Source of the DNA: JADJPF01 sp964492845
GTDB taxonomy: Bacteria; Acidobacteriota; Blastocatellia; Chloracidobacteriales; JADJPF01
Length of the DNA: 64,000 nt
Assembly (NCBI GenBank): GCA_964492845.1
Contig: CAZBMZ010000022.1
Span: forward strand, 51,429 to 115,428
Direction: 5' to 3'
Shown: positions 8,128 through 16,394 of the stretch, piece after piece
How positions within the stretch are numbered: position 1 is the first letter of the stretch
How the letters are laid out: the number at the start of each line of letters is the position of its first letter
Position numbers and translations under genes: made by a program
The notes under the pieces: model-generated
Seen by the model: the letters and a program-made list of their open reading frames with translations, nothing else
What the model was told of the DNA's origin: nothing
The model's database searches: none

Positions 8128-10089
8128 ATGATAAACAATAAAGAAAAGAAACTAGATTTAGAGTCAGCTAAAATTTTGATAGTTGATGATGATTTAGAAG
8201 GGCAAAAGATTTTAGGTTATTTGCTTTCAAAATATGGGTACAAACTAGAATTTGCTGATAATGGCGAAGAAGGACTAAAAAAAGCTCAAGAAATAGAACC
8301 TGATTTAATCTTATTAGACATAATGTTACCTGGTATAGATGGAATTACAGTTTGCCAACATATAAGACAAGACGAAAGAATAGAAAAAGTTCCTATATTA
8401 ATGGTAACAGCATTAGAGGATTCAAAATCTCGTAGACTTGCAATTGAAGCAGGTGCAGATGATTTTATTTCTAAACCCTATGATTTAATAGAGTTACGAG
8501 CAAGAATACAAAATATTGTGAAATTAAATAGGTATAGACAATTTTTGCTGGAGCGAGAAAAATTTGAACGAATTGTAGAAATTTGTCCTGATGGAATAGT
8601 CATACTTTCTGAAAAACAAGAAATATTGCTAGTTAATCCAGCATCTTTACAGATGTTTAGAGTAAAACATCTTAAGGATATAATAGGTATTAGTATTGAT
8701 TTTTTGATAGATATAGAATATTTAGAAAGCTGGAAAAATTTTTTAGATAAAGTCTTAACTTATCAACTTAATAAGCTTTATATAGAAATTAAATTTTACA
8801 CAATAGAAGGAAAAAGTTTTCCAGCAGAGGTAACAGCCGGGTATTTACTGTGGAACAACATGCCTGCGGTACAACTTATGATTAAAGATATTAGTGAAAA
8901 ACAAAGGCTAGAAACACAGCTTTTAAGGTCACAACGTTTAGAAACTATTGGTGTGCTTGTAAGTGGTATAGCACATGACTTAAATAATCTTCTAACTCCA
9001 TTGTTATTAGGCGTAGAAATGCTAAAAATGGGTGTAAACAAAAAACAACTAGATGAGGTATTAGGGATAATCCAAAATAGTGCTGAACGTGGCGCAGAAA
9101 TGGTAAAACAAATCTTAATTTTTGCTAGTGGAGCAAAAAAAGGGACTGAACCAATTCAACCAAAACATATACTTAAAGAAATTCATAATATACTTCGAGA
9201 TACTTTTCCCAAAAATATTTCTGTAGTTAGTTCATCCCAAAAAGAATTATGGTTAATTGAAGCAGATGCAACACAACTAACCCAAGTATTATTAAATCTT
9301 TGTGTTAATGCTCGTGATGCAATGCCAAAGGGGGGAGAACTTAAGGTCTTTGCAGAAAATATTTTTTTAGAGCAAACTTCCCTAGCCACTAGACCAGAGT
9401 TAACAGGCTTAATATCAGGGGCATATGTAGTTTTTAACATTGTTGATACAGGCATAGGTATGAATGAAGAGGTTTTAGAAAAAATTTTTGACCCATTTTT
9501 CACCACTAAAGATGCTAATAAAGGTACAGGTCTGGGGCTATTTACAGCACAAACAATAATTAAAAATTATAAAGGTATTATTCAAGTAGCTAGTAAACTA
9601 GGTGAAGGTAGTTGTTTTAGTTTTTATATACCTGCTTATGAAAAGAAAGAAAATGTCAAAATAACAGAAGCTTCTTTACCAACATATTTAGGTAATGGAG
9701 AGTTAGTTTTTATTATTGATGACGAGCTAGCCTTATGTGAGATTATCAAAGCCACACTTGAATCAGCAAACTACCAAGCAATATTTGCAGCCGATGGGGT
9801 AGAAGCAATAGCTACTTATAATGAATACAAAGATAAAGTTGCTGTAGTATTGTTAGATTTACACTTGCCTTTAATTAGTGGTATAGCTTTGATTCGTGTA
9901 CTACAAAAAATTTCTCCAAATATAAAGATTATTATTACTAGTGGACTAGCAAGGGCAGAAGAAATTTCTGAAGCCTTAAAACAAGGAGCAGCTAGTTTTT
10001 TGGCTAAACCCTATATGGCACAAGATTTGCTGAAATTAATAAATGAAACTTTATTGGGTACAAACACTCATAATAGTCCTATAAGGTAA
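8128..10089 (+). CDS. Hybrid histidine kinase: REC-PAS-HisKA-HATPase-REC
   Basis: A 653-residue soluble kinase with no transmembrane segment. An N-terminal receiver (about 14-130) has acidic pocket VDDD and phospho-acceptor Asp64 in LLDIMLPG. A PAS-like domain (about 145-260) follows. The dimerisation/phosphotransfer helix has His283 in GIAHDLNNLL, and the ATPase domain has the N-box NARDAM, VDTGIGM and FFTTKDANKGTGLGL. A second receiver carries Asp577 in LLDLHLP. The HDLNN-type H-box belongs to the NtrB-like kinase group. The next gene, 6 bases away, is an NtrC-type regulator, so the two form a phosphorelay operon. The N-terminal receiver suggests that the kinase is itself controlled by an upstream kinase. 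The signal is unknown. Confidence 0.93.
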   Translation: MINNKEKKLDLESAKILIVDDDLEGQKILGYLLSKYGYKLEFADNGEEGLKKAQEIEPDLILLDIMLPGIDGITVCQHIRQDERIEKVPILMVTALEDSKSRRLAIEAGADDFISKPYDLIELRARIQNIVKLNRYRQFLLEREKFERIVEICPDGIVILSEKQEILLVNPASLQMFRVKHLKDIIGISIDFLIDIEYLESWKNFLDKVLTYQLNKLYIEIKFYTIEGKSFPAEVTAGYLLWNNMPAVQLMIKDISEKQRLETQLLRSQRLETIGVLVSGIAHDLNNLLTPLLLGVEMLKMGVNKKQLDEVLGIIQNSAERGAEMVKQILIFASGAKKGTEPIQPKHILKEIHNILRDTFPKNISVVSSSQKELWLIEADATQLTQVLLNLCVNARDAMPKGGELKVFAENIFLEQTSLATRPELTGLISGAYVVFNIVDTGIGMNEEVLEKIFDPFFTTKDANKGTGLGLFTAQTIIKNYKGIIQVASKLGEGSCFSFYIPAYEKKENVKITEASLPTYLGNGELVFIIDDELALCEIIKATLESANYQAIFAADGVEAIATYNEYKDKVAVVLLDLHLPLISGIALIRVLQKISPNIKIIITSGLARAEEISEALKQGAASFLAKPYMAQDLLKLINETLLGTNTHNSPIR

Positions 10090-10095
10090 TAAAAT

Positions 10096-11493
10096 ATGCC
10101 TAACTCATTAAAACCAAATTCTGAAATCAAAGTAATGATTGTTGATGATGATGCAAATGTTCGTAGAATGGTACGTTTGCTTTTTGAACGAGATGGCTAT
10201 CAAGTGGTTGAAGCTACTAATGGAAAAGAAGGTGTAGAACTTTATCAGAAATTACAACCAAGTGTAATTTTAATGGATATTGCTATGCCTGAAATGGATG
10301 GATTAACAGCTTGTAAAAAAATCCGTGAAACTCCAACAGATATCCCTATTTTGCTTGTTACTTCTCTTTCAGATGTTGACTCTATAGAAAAAGGATTTGC
10401 TGCCGGTGCTACAGATTACATTACTAAGCCGCTTAATTGGATTGTACTAAAACAAAGGACACTACATTTATCTAGAATTAGCCAGGCAGAAAAAACTGTT
10501 GCAAGTCTTCAACAATGGGAACAAATTCATAACTACACTAATAGCCAAGAAAAAAATGAAAATCTTCTTATAGGTAGTGGAGAAGCTTTTTCAGAAATAC
10601 ATCAACTAATTAGACGTGCAGCCTCAACAGATGCAACAGTTTTAATTACTGGAGAGACTGGAACAGGAAAAAATGTCATTGCTAAAGCAATTCATCATAC
10701 TAGCGAAGGAAGACGCAAAGCTTTTATTAGTATAAATTGTGCTGCGTTACCAGAAAGTTTAATTGAAGCAGAACTATTTGGTGTAGAAAAAGGAGCTTAT
10801 ACGGGAGCTACATCTAGCCGCAAAGGTCTTTTTGAGTTAGCTAATGATGGGACTTTGTTTTTAGATGAGATTGGAGAAATGCCTGTACTTCTACAATCCA
10901 AATTGTTAAGTGTATTGGAGGAGCGAAAAGTTCGCCGCTTAGGAGCAGAAAACTATAGAGATATTAATGTTAGAATTATTGCTGCAACAAATGTTAATCC
11001 AAAGCAAGCTATAGAAAATGGTAAACTTAGAAGTGATTTATTCTATCGTTTAAGTGTTATTAATATTCAAATACCTGCTCTACGCCAAAGATCCGAAGAT
11101 ATAGCACAACTTTGTTATCACTTTATTAAAAAGTTTGCTCCCACTCACAATTTATTTTTATCTGACCAAGAACTTGATTTACTAAAAAAATATTCATGGC
11201 CCGGTAATGTTCGAGAATTACGAAATATTATTGAGCGTTGTATAATTTTACAGCCTGGCCCAGAACTACAACCTTCTAAATTAGTAAGCAATTTTGATGA
11301 TAAAAATAACCATTCTAAAGAAAGTGAAAATTTAGTTATAGAAAACAAAATTTTTACTTTAGAGGAACTAGAAAAACAGTATATAGAAAAAATATATAAT
11401 CAACTTGGCAAAAACCAAACTCATACAGCACGGGCATTAAACATTTCTTTAACAACATTAAAAAGAAAACTAAAAGATTATAAAATTAATTAA
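10096..11493 (+). CDS. NtrC-family sigma-54-dependent response regulator
   Basis: A 465-residue regulator in three parts. The receiver has VDDD at 17-20 and phospho-acceptor Asp61. The AAA+ sigma-54 activator domain has Walker A GETGTGKN (186-193), GAYTGA (233-238, the loop that touches sigma-54) and Walker B TLFLDEIG (253-260). The C-terminal Fis-type helix-turn-helix is NQTHTARALNISLTTLKRKL, about 440-459. It activates sigma-54 promoters by ATP-driven open complex formation. It is translated 6 bases after the hybrid kinase and is its probable partner. I looked for a TGGCAC-N5-TTGC promoter in nearby intergenic DNA and did not find a convincing one, so its targets are unknown. Confidence 0.95.
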   Translation: MPNSLKPNSEIKVMIVDDDANVRRMVRLLFERDGYQVVEATNGKEGVELYQKLQPSVILMDIAMPEMDGLTACKKIRETPTDIPILLVTSLSDVDSIEKGFAAGATDYITKPLNWIVLKQRTLHLSRISQAEKTVASLQQWEQIHNYTNSQEKNENLLIGSGEAFSEIHQLIRRAASTDATVLITGETGTGKNVIAKAIHHTSEGRRKAFISINCAALPESLIEAELFGVEKGAYTGATSSRKGLFELANDGTLFLDEIGEMPVLLQSKLLSVLEERKVRRLGAENYRDINVRIIAATNVNPKQAIENGKLRSDLFYRLSVINIQIPALRQRSEDIAQLCYHFIKKFAPTHNLFLSDQELDLLKKYSWPGNVRELRNIIERCIILQPGPELQPSKLVSNFDDKNNHSKESENLVIENKIFTLEELEKQYIEKIYNQLGKNQTHTARALNISLTTLKRKLKDYKIN

Positions 11494-11627
11494 ATAATTT
11501 ATGTGGGTTATTTTTTGTTTAGGATGCTCGAAAACAATGCAAACTAGATAGGACAATCCAAGGGTCTGCTACCTTAAATTTGGATATTTTCCCAAAATAA
11601 TTTAAGACTAAGTAATACTTTTAATAT

Positions 11628-12182
11628 CTATTTATCAAATTTTACATCTATGTAGACGTAAGGAATTTCCCCGCTAACAGGTTTATTTTCCCAGCTAGTT
11701 TTATCATCATACTCTATTTTTAATATATGAATGCCAATTTTAGCTGTTGCTGGAGAGGATTTAGAATCTAATGAAACCGCTTCTTTGATAGTTTCTTCTC
11801 CATTGGCTTTGATTTTTTTACTTGACTTAAATTGTTTAACAATTGTTTCTTTATTTTTGTTTGTATAGCAAGATTCCCAGTATATATTAGAAACATTTTG
11901 TGTTGCGATGTTTTTTGACTTCATCACAAATACTAATCTTTGCTCATCATTAGCGGAAAAAGGGCCTGTTCCTCCAGAACTATTACTCATACTTCCCATA
12001 CTATCCATGCCACCGCCCATATTGCCCATACTACCCATAGATGATTGAACTTTTGTTAAATTAGACAAAGTAATCTTTACATCTTTAATTTCTAAAGGAC
12101 AGTTAAATATTAAGTTTTGATTAGCAGTTAAAGGAACTGCAAAAAATACAATAATTAAAATAGCACTAAAAATGCGTAACAT
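11628..12182 (-). CDS. Exported protein with Gly/Met/Ser-rich segment
   Basis: A 184-residue protein with a typical type I signal peptide (hydrophobic core at residues 3-16, likely cleavage after PLTANQ or just before). Residues about 45-70 are a low-complexity SMGSMGNMGGGMD-type segment. The remainder looks like a small beta-sandwich, probably periplasmic, ending in IPYVYIDVKFDK. No known domain is recognised. It is monocistronic, convergent with the NtrC-type regulator and 150 bases downstream of the ABC exporter genes on the same strand. Function unknown. Confidence 0.7.
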   Translation of the reverse strand: MLRIFSAILIIVFFAVPLTANQNLIFNCPLEIKDVKITLSNLTKVQSSMGSMGNMGGGMDSMGSMSNSSGGTGPFSANDEQRLVFVMKSKNIATQNVSNIYWESCYTNKNKETIVKQFKSSKKIKANGEETIKEAVSLDSKSSPATAKIGIHILKIEYDDKTSWENKPVSGEIPYVYIDVKFDK

Positions 12183-12333
12183 AATGCCCTCAAATAAAAA
12201 TAAATTGGTTTTTTAAGTTTGTGAGGAAAGCTAAATTATAAATAATTTATTAAATTAAGACAATTCTTTATCTCTAATTTATTTTATAAGAAGCTAAATA
12301 ATGATAAATACTATGGTTTAAGCATATTTAGAA

Positions 12334-13041
12334 CTAATTAAAATGACTTTTTATAAATTTTTTGATCATCAATACAAGAAGTAAAATACTATGGGAAAAT
12401 CCAATAAACAAATAAATCCAAAAATTTCTACCATTGATTAAAGAATTAAATGCCTGATATGCCCAAAAGGTTGGAAAAATTGCAAAAACAAAAGAAAGTG
12501 AAGCAGGGGCAAAAAAAGCTAAAATTGGTAGAAAAAGTGGTAAGTTAAAAAGTTTCTGCCATGTCATTGCCTCAATTTTATTTTTTGCAATTATTGCAAT
12601 GAATAAAATCATCAAAGGTGCGATAAACCCAGCAAGTGTTGAATAAAGGAGGTTTGAAAGCACAAATAACCCATAGAAAGGTTCAACGAGTAAGAGTAAA
12701 AATGTAGATATTATTGCTAATAAAAATGGAGGAATTAAACGAAAAACAACAAACCAAAACTTAGAAACAGGTAAAATCCCATATACTTTTGCTACATTTG
12801 TATCTTTTTCATTGACTAAAACCATTGAATAGATAAATCCAAAGGCAATGGAACCCTGCATAGTTGCTAACATTAAAATGATGGCAATATAGTTTTGCAA
12901 TGCTTCAAAAATTTTTACTACATGTGGCAACGCATATCTAATTACTAAGAGATTTAGCAAAGGAAGAAAGAGAAAAATTTTTAAAGTATTTTCTCGAAAA
13001 ACAAGTCTAAAATCATTAATGGCAACTTTGATTAGCTTCAT
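12334..13041 (-). CDS. ABC-2 type transporter permease
   Basis: An integral membrane protein of 235 residues with about six hydrophobic segments. These include FLPLLNLLVIRYALP, IAIILMLATM and the C-terminal FWIYLFIGFSHSILLLVLM. An extended reading frame begins at 13086, but the ATG at 13041 (MKLIKVAIN) leaves a 4-base gap to the previous stop at 13046 and gives the usual short cytosolic N-terminus, so I prefer it. It is the last gene of a three-gene unit (ATPase, permease, permease), which looks like a heterodimeric exporter. The substrate is not evident. Confidence 0.8.
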   Translation of the reverse strand: MKLIKVAINDFRLVFRENTLKIFLFLPLLNLLVIRYALPHVVKIFEALQNYIAIILMLATMQGSIAFGFIYSMVLVNEKDTNVAKVYGILPVSKFWFVVFRLIPPFLLAIISTFLLLLVEPFYGLFVLSNLLYSTLAGFIAPLMILFIAIIAKNKIEAMTWQKLFNLPLFLPILAFFAPASLSFVFAIFPTFWAYQAFNSLINGRNFWIYLFIGFSHSILLLVLMIKKFIKSHFN

Positions 13042-13045
13042 ATTT

Positions 13046-13744
13046 TCAGATTTTGGCAACCTTGGCAGTAAACAGGCGGTGAGCAACCTTATAAATCAAA
13101 GGAGTCCAGATAAGAATTGAAGCATAACCAAAAATTAATTCCCTGATATTTGGAGATTGTTGATAAGAGTTGACTATTAAATTCAAACCGCCCTGAATAG
13201 GGAAAAGTTTAAGAAAACCTAAATTTGTTAATTCAAAGTAATTAAGCAAAGGCAAACTCATAAAAATCAAAATTGGAATGCCGCACAGGAAAAAATGCAA
13301 AATTTCTGTTGTATAGCTGACAATAAAAACTCCCATTAAGCAAAATAAGATGTAGGTTGAGAATACTCCAACAAAAAAGTGTATAAAGTTAAATGAAGTT
13401 CCTTTTGCTGTTAAAATCATTGCTAAAGCCCCAAAAAAACCTATTGTTGAGAGTGTAATTATGCGGGAAATTAGATAAAGGTGTTGATTTAGAGGAGTTA
13501 CAAATAAAGCTGAGAGAACTTCTTGATCTTTTTCTAAAATAATGGAAATTCCTATAAAAATAAAACCGACTAATGCAGGGTCATTATATATTAAAAGCGT
13601 AATGAATTTTTCAATATTTTCAGAACCTCTAATAAGATAAATTATTAGTACATAAACCATAGTTATTCCAACAATCATTGTTATAAGATTGTTTTTCTGA
13701 AAAACCAGAAACTGCCATTTTATCTGATTGAAAAGTTGAATCAT
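13046..13744 (-). CDS. ABC-2 type membrane protein
   Basis: 232 residues with about six predicted transmembrane helices (for example MIVGITMVYVLIIYLI near 23-38, and IHFFVGVFSTYILFCLMGVFIVSYTTEI near 121-148). Its start overlaps the end of the ATPase gene by four bases, which indicates translational coupling. It has no hydrolase or binding motif and is assigned as a permease half from topology and position between the ATPase and a second permease. Sequence similarity to named exporters is not obvious to me. Confidence 0.75.
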   Translation of the reverse strand: MIQLFNQIKWQFLVFQKNNLITMIVGITMVYVLIIYLIRGSENIEKFITLLIYNDPALVGFIFIGISIILEKDQEVLSALFVTPLNQHLYLISRIITLSTIGFFGALAMILTAKGTSFNFIHFFVGVFSTYILFCLMGVFIVSYTTEILHFFLCGIPILIFMSLPLLNYFELTNLGFLKLFPIQGGLNLIVNSYQQSPNIRELIFGYASILIWTPLIYKVAHRLFTAKVAKI

Positions 13745-14592
13745 TCTTGTAATTTTGTACCAGTAATTTTGATAAAAACTTCTTCCAAACTTGCTTCTTG
13801 AGTATTGATTCTTAAGATTTCTTTTTGTGAAATAAAATCCAAAAATGCTGGGTTATCTCCTAAATTTTTTAATGGAAAATCAGCTATTTGTCCATTTTGC
13901 AGTTCAACTTTGACAATATGTTTTCCGTGATTGTTCTTTAAAACAGAAGGTTTTTCTGTCAAACGAATTTCGCCGCCAACAATAAATGAAACGCGGTCAC
14001 AAAGTTCATCTGCTGTTGTCATATCGTGTGTTGTGACAAAAATCGTTTTACCTTCATTTTTTAGTTTAATGATATACCTTTTAATTTTTTGAGCATTTAT
14101 TGGATCAAGTCCTGTTGTAGGTTCATCAAAAAAAAGGATATCGGGATTATGCATAATTGCGCGAATAAAATTCAGACGCATTTTCATTCCCTTTGAAAAC
14201 TCTTCAACTTTTTTATTAATACTGTCTGTGAGTCCAAAAATTTCAAAAAGTACATCAAAGTTTTGTAGATTTTTAGGGGAATAAAATGAAGCAAAAAGTT
14301 GTAAGTTTTCTTTTGCAGTAAGTTTTAGATAATGGTTTGGAAGTTCAAAACCAACTCCAATTTTTTCAAAATACTCACTTCCCCAATCTTTTAAGGGCTT
14401 ATGATCTATGTAGACTTCGCCAGTAAAACCACTAAGTATTTTATAGAGAATTTTTTGGGTTGTACTTTTGCCAGCACCTGAAGGCCCTAAAAAGCCGAAG
14501 ATTTCACCTTGTTTTATCTCAAAGACCAGATTTTTCAAGGCAAATTCTTTGGATTTTGGATAAGTATATGAAAGATTTTCTACTTTAATCAT
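13741..14592 (-). CDS. ABC transporter ATP-binding protein
   Basis: ATPase of the exporter. It has Walker A FLGPSGAGKST, the signature FSKGMKMRL (the divergent FSKGM form of ABC-2 ATPases), Walker B ILFFDEPTTGLD and the switch His in VTTHDM. A C-terminal extension of about 60 residues follows the core fold. The frame can be read from a TTG at 14610, but the ATG at 14592 (MIKVENLSYTYP) is where the family normally begins. It is first in the three-gene minus-strand unit with two permeases. It drives export of an unknown substrate across the inner membrane. Confidence 0.92.
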   Translation of the reverse strand: MIKVENLSYTYPKSKEFALKNLVFEIKQGEIFGFLGPSGAGKSTTQKILYKILSGFTGEVYIDHKPLKDWGSEYFEKIGVGFELPNHYLKLTAKENLQLFASFYSPKNLQNFDVLFEIFGLTDSINKKVEEFSKGMKMRLNFIRAIMHNPDILFFDEPTTGLDPINAQKIKRYIIKLKNEGKTIFVTTHDMTTADELCDRVSFIVGGEIRLTEKPSVLKNNHGKHIVKVELQNGQIADFPLKNLGDNPAFLDFISQKEILRINTQEASLEEVFIKITGTKLQE

Positions 14593-14890
14593 TATAGAGT
14601 TTTCCCACAAGTGTTTGTATCATCTATGCTAACCAAAAGCAAGCTGTCAAACTATTGTATTAATACTAGCCTTCAATCTCTATACTTAAAATGCAGAAGT
14701 TTTTATAGTTTTAATTTAGCTACTATCCGAGTATGAACAACTTTATCCCAGAAACGGGCACCTAAAATTAGTTAAATTTTGCCTTAAATTTCCTAAACCT
14801 ACTAAGATAAACACTTAGCACCCTGTTATTTTATGGCACAGAATTTGTCTATTCCTTCTATGATTTATCTAAAAGGAAAGGGGTAAGGTT

Positions 14891-15532
14891 ATGAGAAAAG
14901 GCCGTCGTTTAGCAATTAAATGGTCATTAATAGCGTTCTTAATCTTAGGATTAATGAGCCTTGAAGGTGTTAAAAACTTCTTTTTTATTGATTCTCAAAC
15001 GCAATCCTGCCACCTAACAAAAGATTTTTTGCAACAATGGCAAAGTGTTAATCAAAAACTCTTAGCAATGGCAGAAGACTTTCCAGCAAATCGTTATTCT
15101 TTTCGCCCCGATTGCAAAACTCGTAGTTTTGCAGAACAAATGCTACATGCTGCTAGCTATAACTACTCATTTGTTAATGCAGTAAATGGGCTAGATCAAG
15201 ATTCTACTTTGTCTATCAAAGATTACTCAACAAAAACAGAAATTGTTGAGGTATTAAAACAATCTATAGAGGAAAGTTCAGAATTAATTGCTAAAACTAA
15301 TGATGAAATTAAGCAAGAATACTGCGCAAAATCTGTTAACCATACAGGTGAACTTTATGGACAACTACTTGTTTATTATCAACTTAATGGATTAACCCCA
15401 CCAAATGTAGAGCAAGCTAACTCCATTGATGCTAAAGAAAACACAGCTAATGCTTGTCGAAAATTGCTAAAGAAAGCTGAGTGTTCAATTATACGTCCTA
15501 GCTTAAAACTAGGAAAATTACTTGGATTTTAG
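14891..15532 (+). CDS. DinB-like protein with N-terminal membrane anchor
   Basis: 213 residues. An N-terminal hydrophobic helix (about 8-30, preceded by RKGRR) is an uncleaved signal anchor or a signal peptide, so the four-helix domain is periplasmic. That domain fits the DinB/YfiT metal-binding fold: QWQSVNQKLLAMAEDFPANRYSF near the start, AEQMLHAASYNYSFVNAV with the first metal His, and NHTGELYGQLLVYYQLNGLTPP with a second His. This arrangement of a DinB domain behind a signal peptide is common in environmental Gram-negatives, and its substrate is unknown. The gene ends 1 base before the convergent acyltransferase gene. The fold call is good; activity is unproven. Confidence 0.75.
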   Translation: MRKGRRLAIKWSLIAFLILGLMSLEGVKNFFFIDSQTQSCHLTKDFLQQWQSVNQKLLAMAEDFPANRYSFRPDCKTRSFAEQMLHAASYNYSFVNAVNGLDQDSTLSIKDYSTKTEIVEVLKQSIEESSELIAKTNDEIKQEYCAKSVNHTGELYGQLLVYYQLNGLTPPNVEQANSIDAKENTANACRKLLKKAECSIIRPSLKLGKLLGF

Positions 15533-15533
15533 A

Positions 15534-16376
15534 CTATTTTTCTTTTGGTTTTAGAGCTTTTATTTCACTAATTACTTCATCTGCAATACCCTTAAAAAGC
15601 CCATATTGCTCACCAGGATCTGTAGGCATAGGATAATCTATCCACTCAGTCAAATCTAAAGGTTTACCAATAATAATGTTTACTGTGCGAAAAGCACGAG
15701 GAATAATACGACCTACACCTAAAACTTCATCCATTCCAATCATTCTTACAGGTATTACTTTAGGTCGTGCTAGGTAAATCATTTTACCTACACCAGGTTT
15801 TCCTTCTCCCATTTCACCACCACGTGAGCGAGTTCCTTCTGGAAAAACTACCACAATATTATGTTTTAAGAGTTCAACCCATTTTTCTACTTGACCCATA
15901 TCATGAGTTTTTCTATCTACAGGATAGGCACGTAGATGAGTAAAAAAATGTTTTCCTAAGATTTGCATTACTTTATCTTTTAATTTACGTGAGGTAGGGT
16001 CACCAAAAAAATTTTTACGATCTGCTAAATTAACTGGTAAATATTCTGGTTGAAAAAATACTTTAGGCAGATAAACAGCCGTCTCAAAAGCAAAATTATC
16101 AAGCATTGAGTTATGGTTTAAGCAGTACAAAACATTTTCATGCTCGCTAGGAATATTTTCTAGTCCTTCCATTTTAACTCGGTTCATCAACCGAAATATT
16201 ACATAAGAACTAAGAGCGGTTATTCCTAAAGCCACACCAAAGCCTAAACCTACTTTGGTTGTCATTGATGCACCAATTAGCGACTTAGATTCGCTTTTTA
16301 CTAATTGTTTAGATTCTTTATTTTCAATTGTTTCTTGCTCTTTGTTAGCTAAATCTTTGTTTTTTTGATCAGACAT
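15534..16376 (-). CDS. 1-acylglycerol-3-phosphate O-acyltransferase-like (PlsC family)
   Basis: A membrane acyltransferase of glycerophospholipid synthesis. It transfers an acyl chain to lysophosphatidate or a related acceptor at the inner membrane. The catalytic HX4D box is His88-Asp93 in CLNHNSMLD, and the phosphate-binding motif is FPEGTRSRGG. At 280 residues it is longer than typical PlsC (about 240) because of a 40-residue charged Lys/Glu-rich N-terminus ahead of the single membrane helix (about 42-62). purL is 18 bases upstream on the same strand, so both may share a transcript. It could alternatively act on another lysolipid. Confidence 0.85.
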   Translation of the reverse strand: MSDQKNKDLANKEQETIENKESKQLVKSESKSLIGASMTTKVGLGFGVALGITALSSYVIFRLMNRVKMEGLENIPSEHENVLYCLNHNSMLDNFAFETAVYLPKVFFQPEYLPVNLADRKNFFGDPTSRKLKDKVMQILGKHFFTHLRAYPVDRKTHDMGQVEKWVELLKHNIVVVFPEGTRSRGGEMGEGKPGVGKMIYLARPKVIPVRMIGMDEVLGVGRIIPRAFRTVNIIIGKPLDLTEWIDYPMPTDPGEQYGLFKGIADEVISEIKALKPKEK

Positions 16377-16394
16377 AATTACTCCTAATTAAAA

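Noticed and set aside
13042..13086. Longer start for the ABC permease (MLTACLLPRL)
   Set aside because: It would overlap the preceding gene and adds an atypical N-terminus; the ATG at 13041 has normal spacing.
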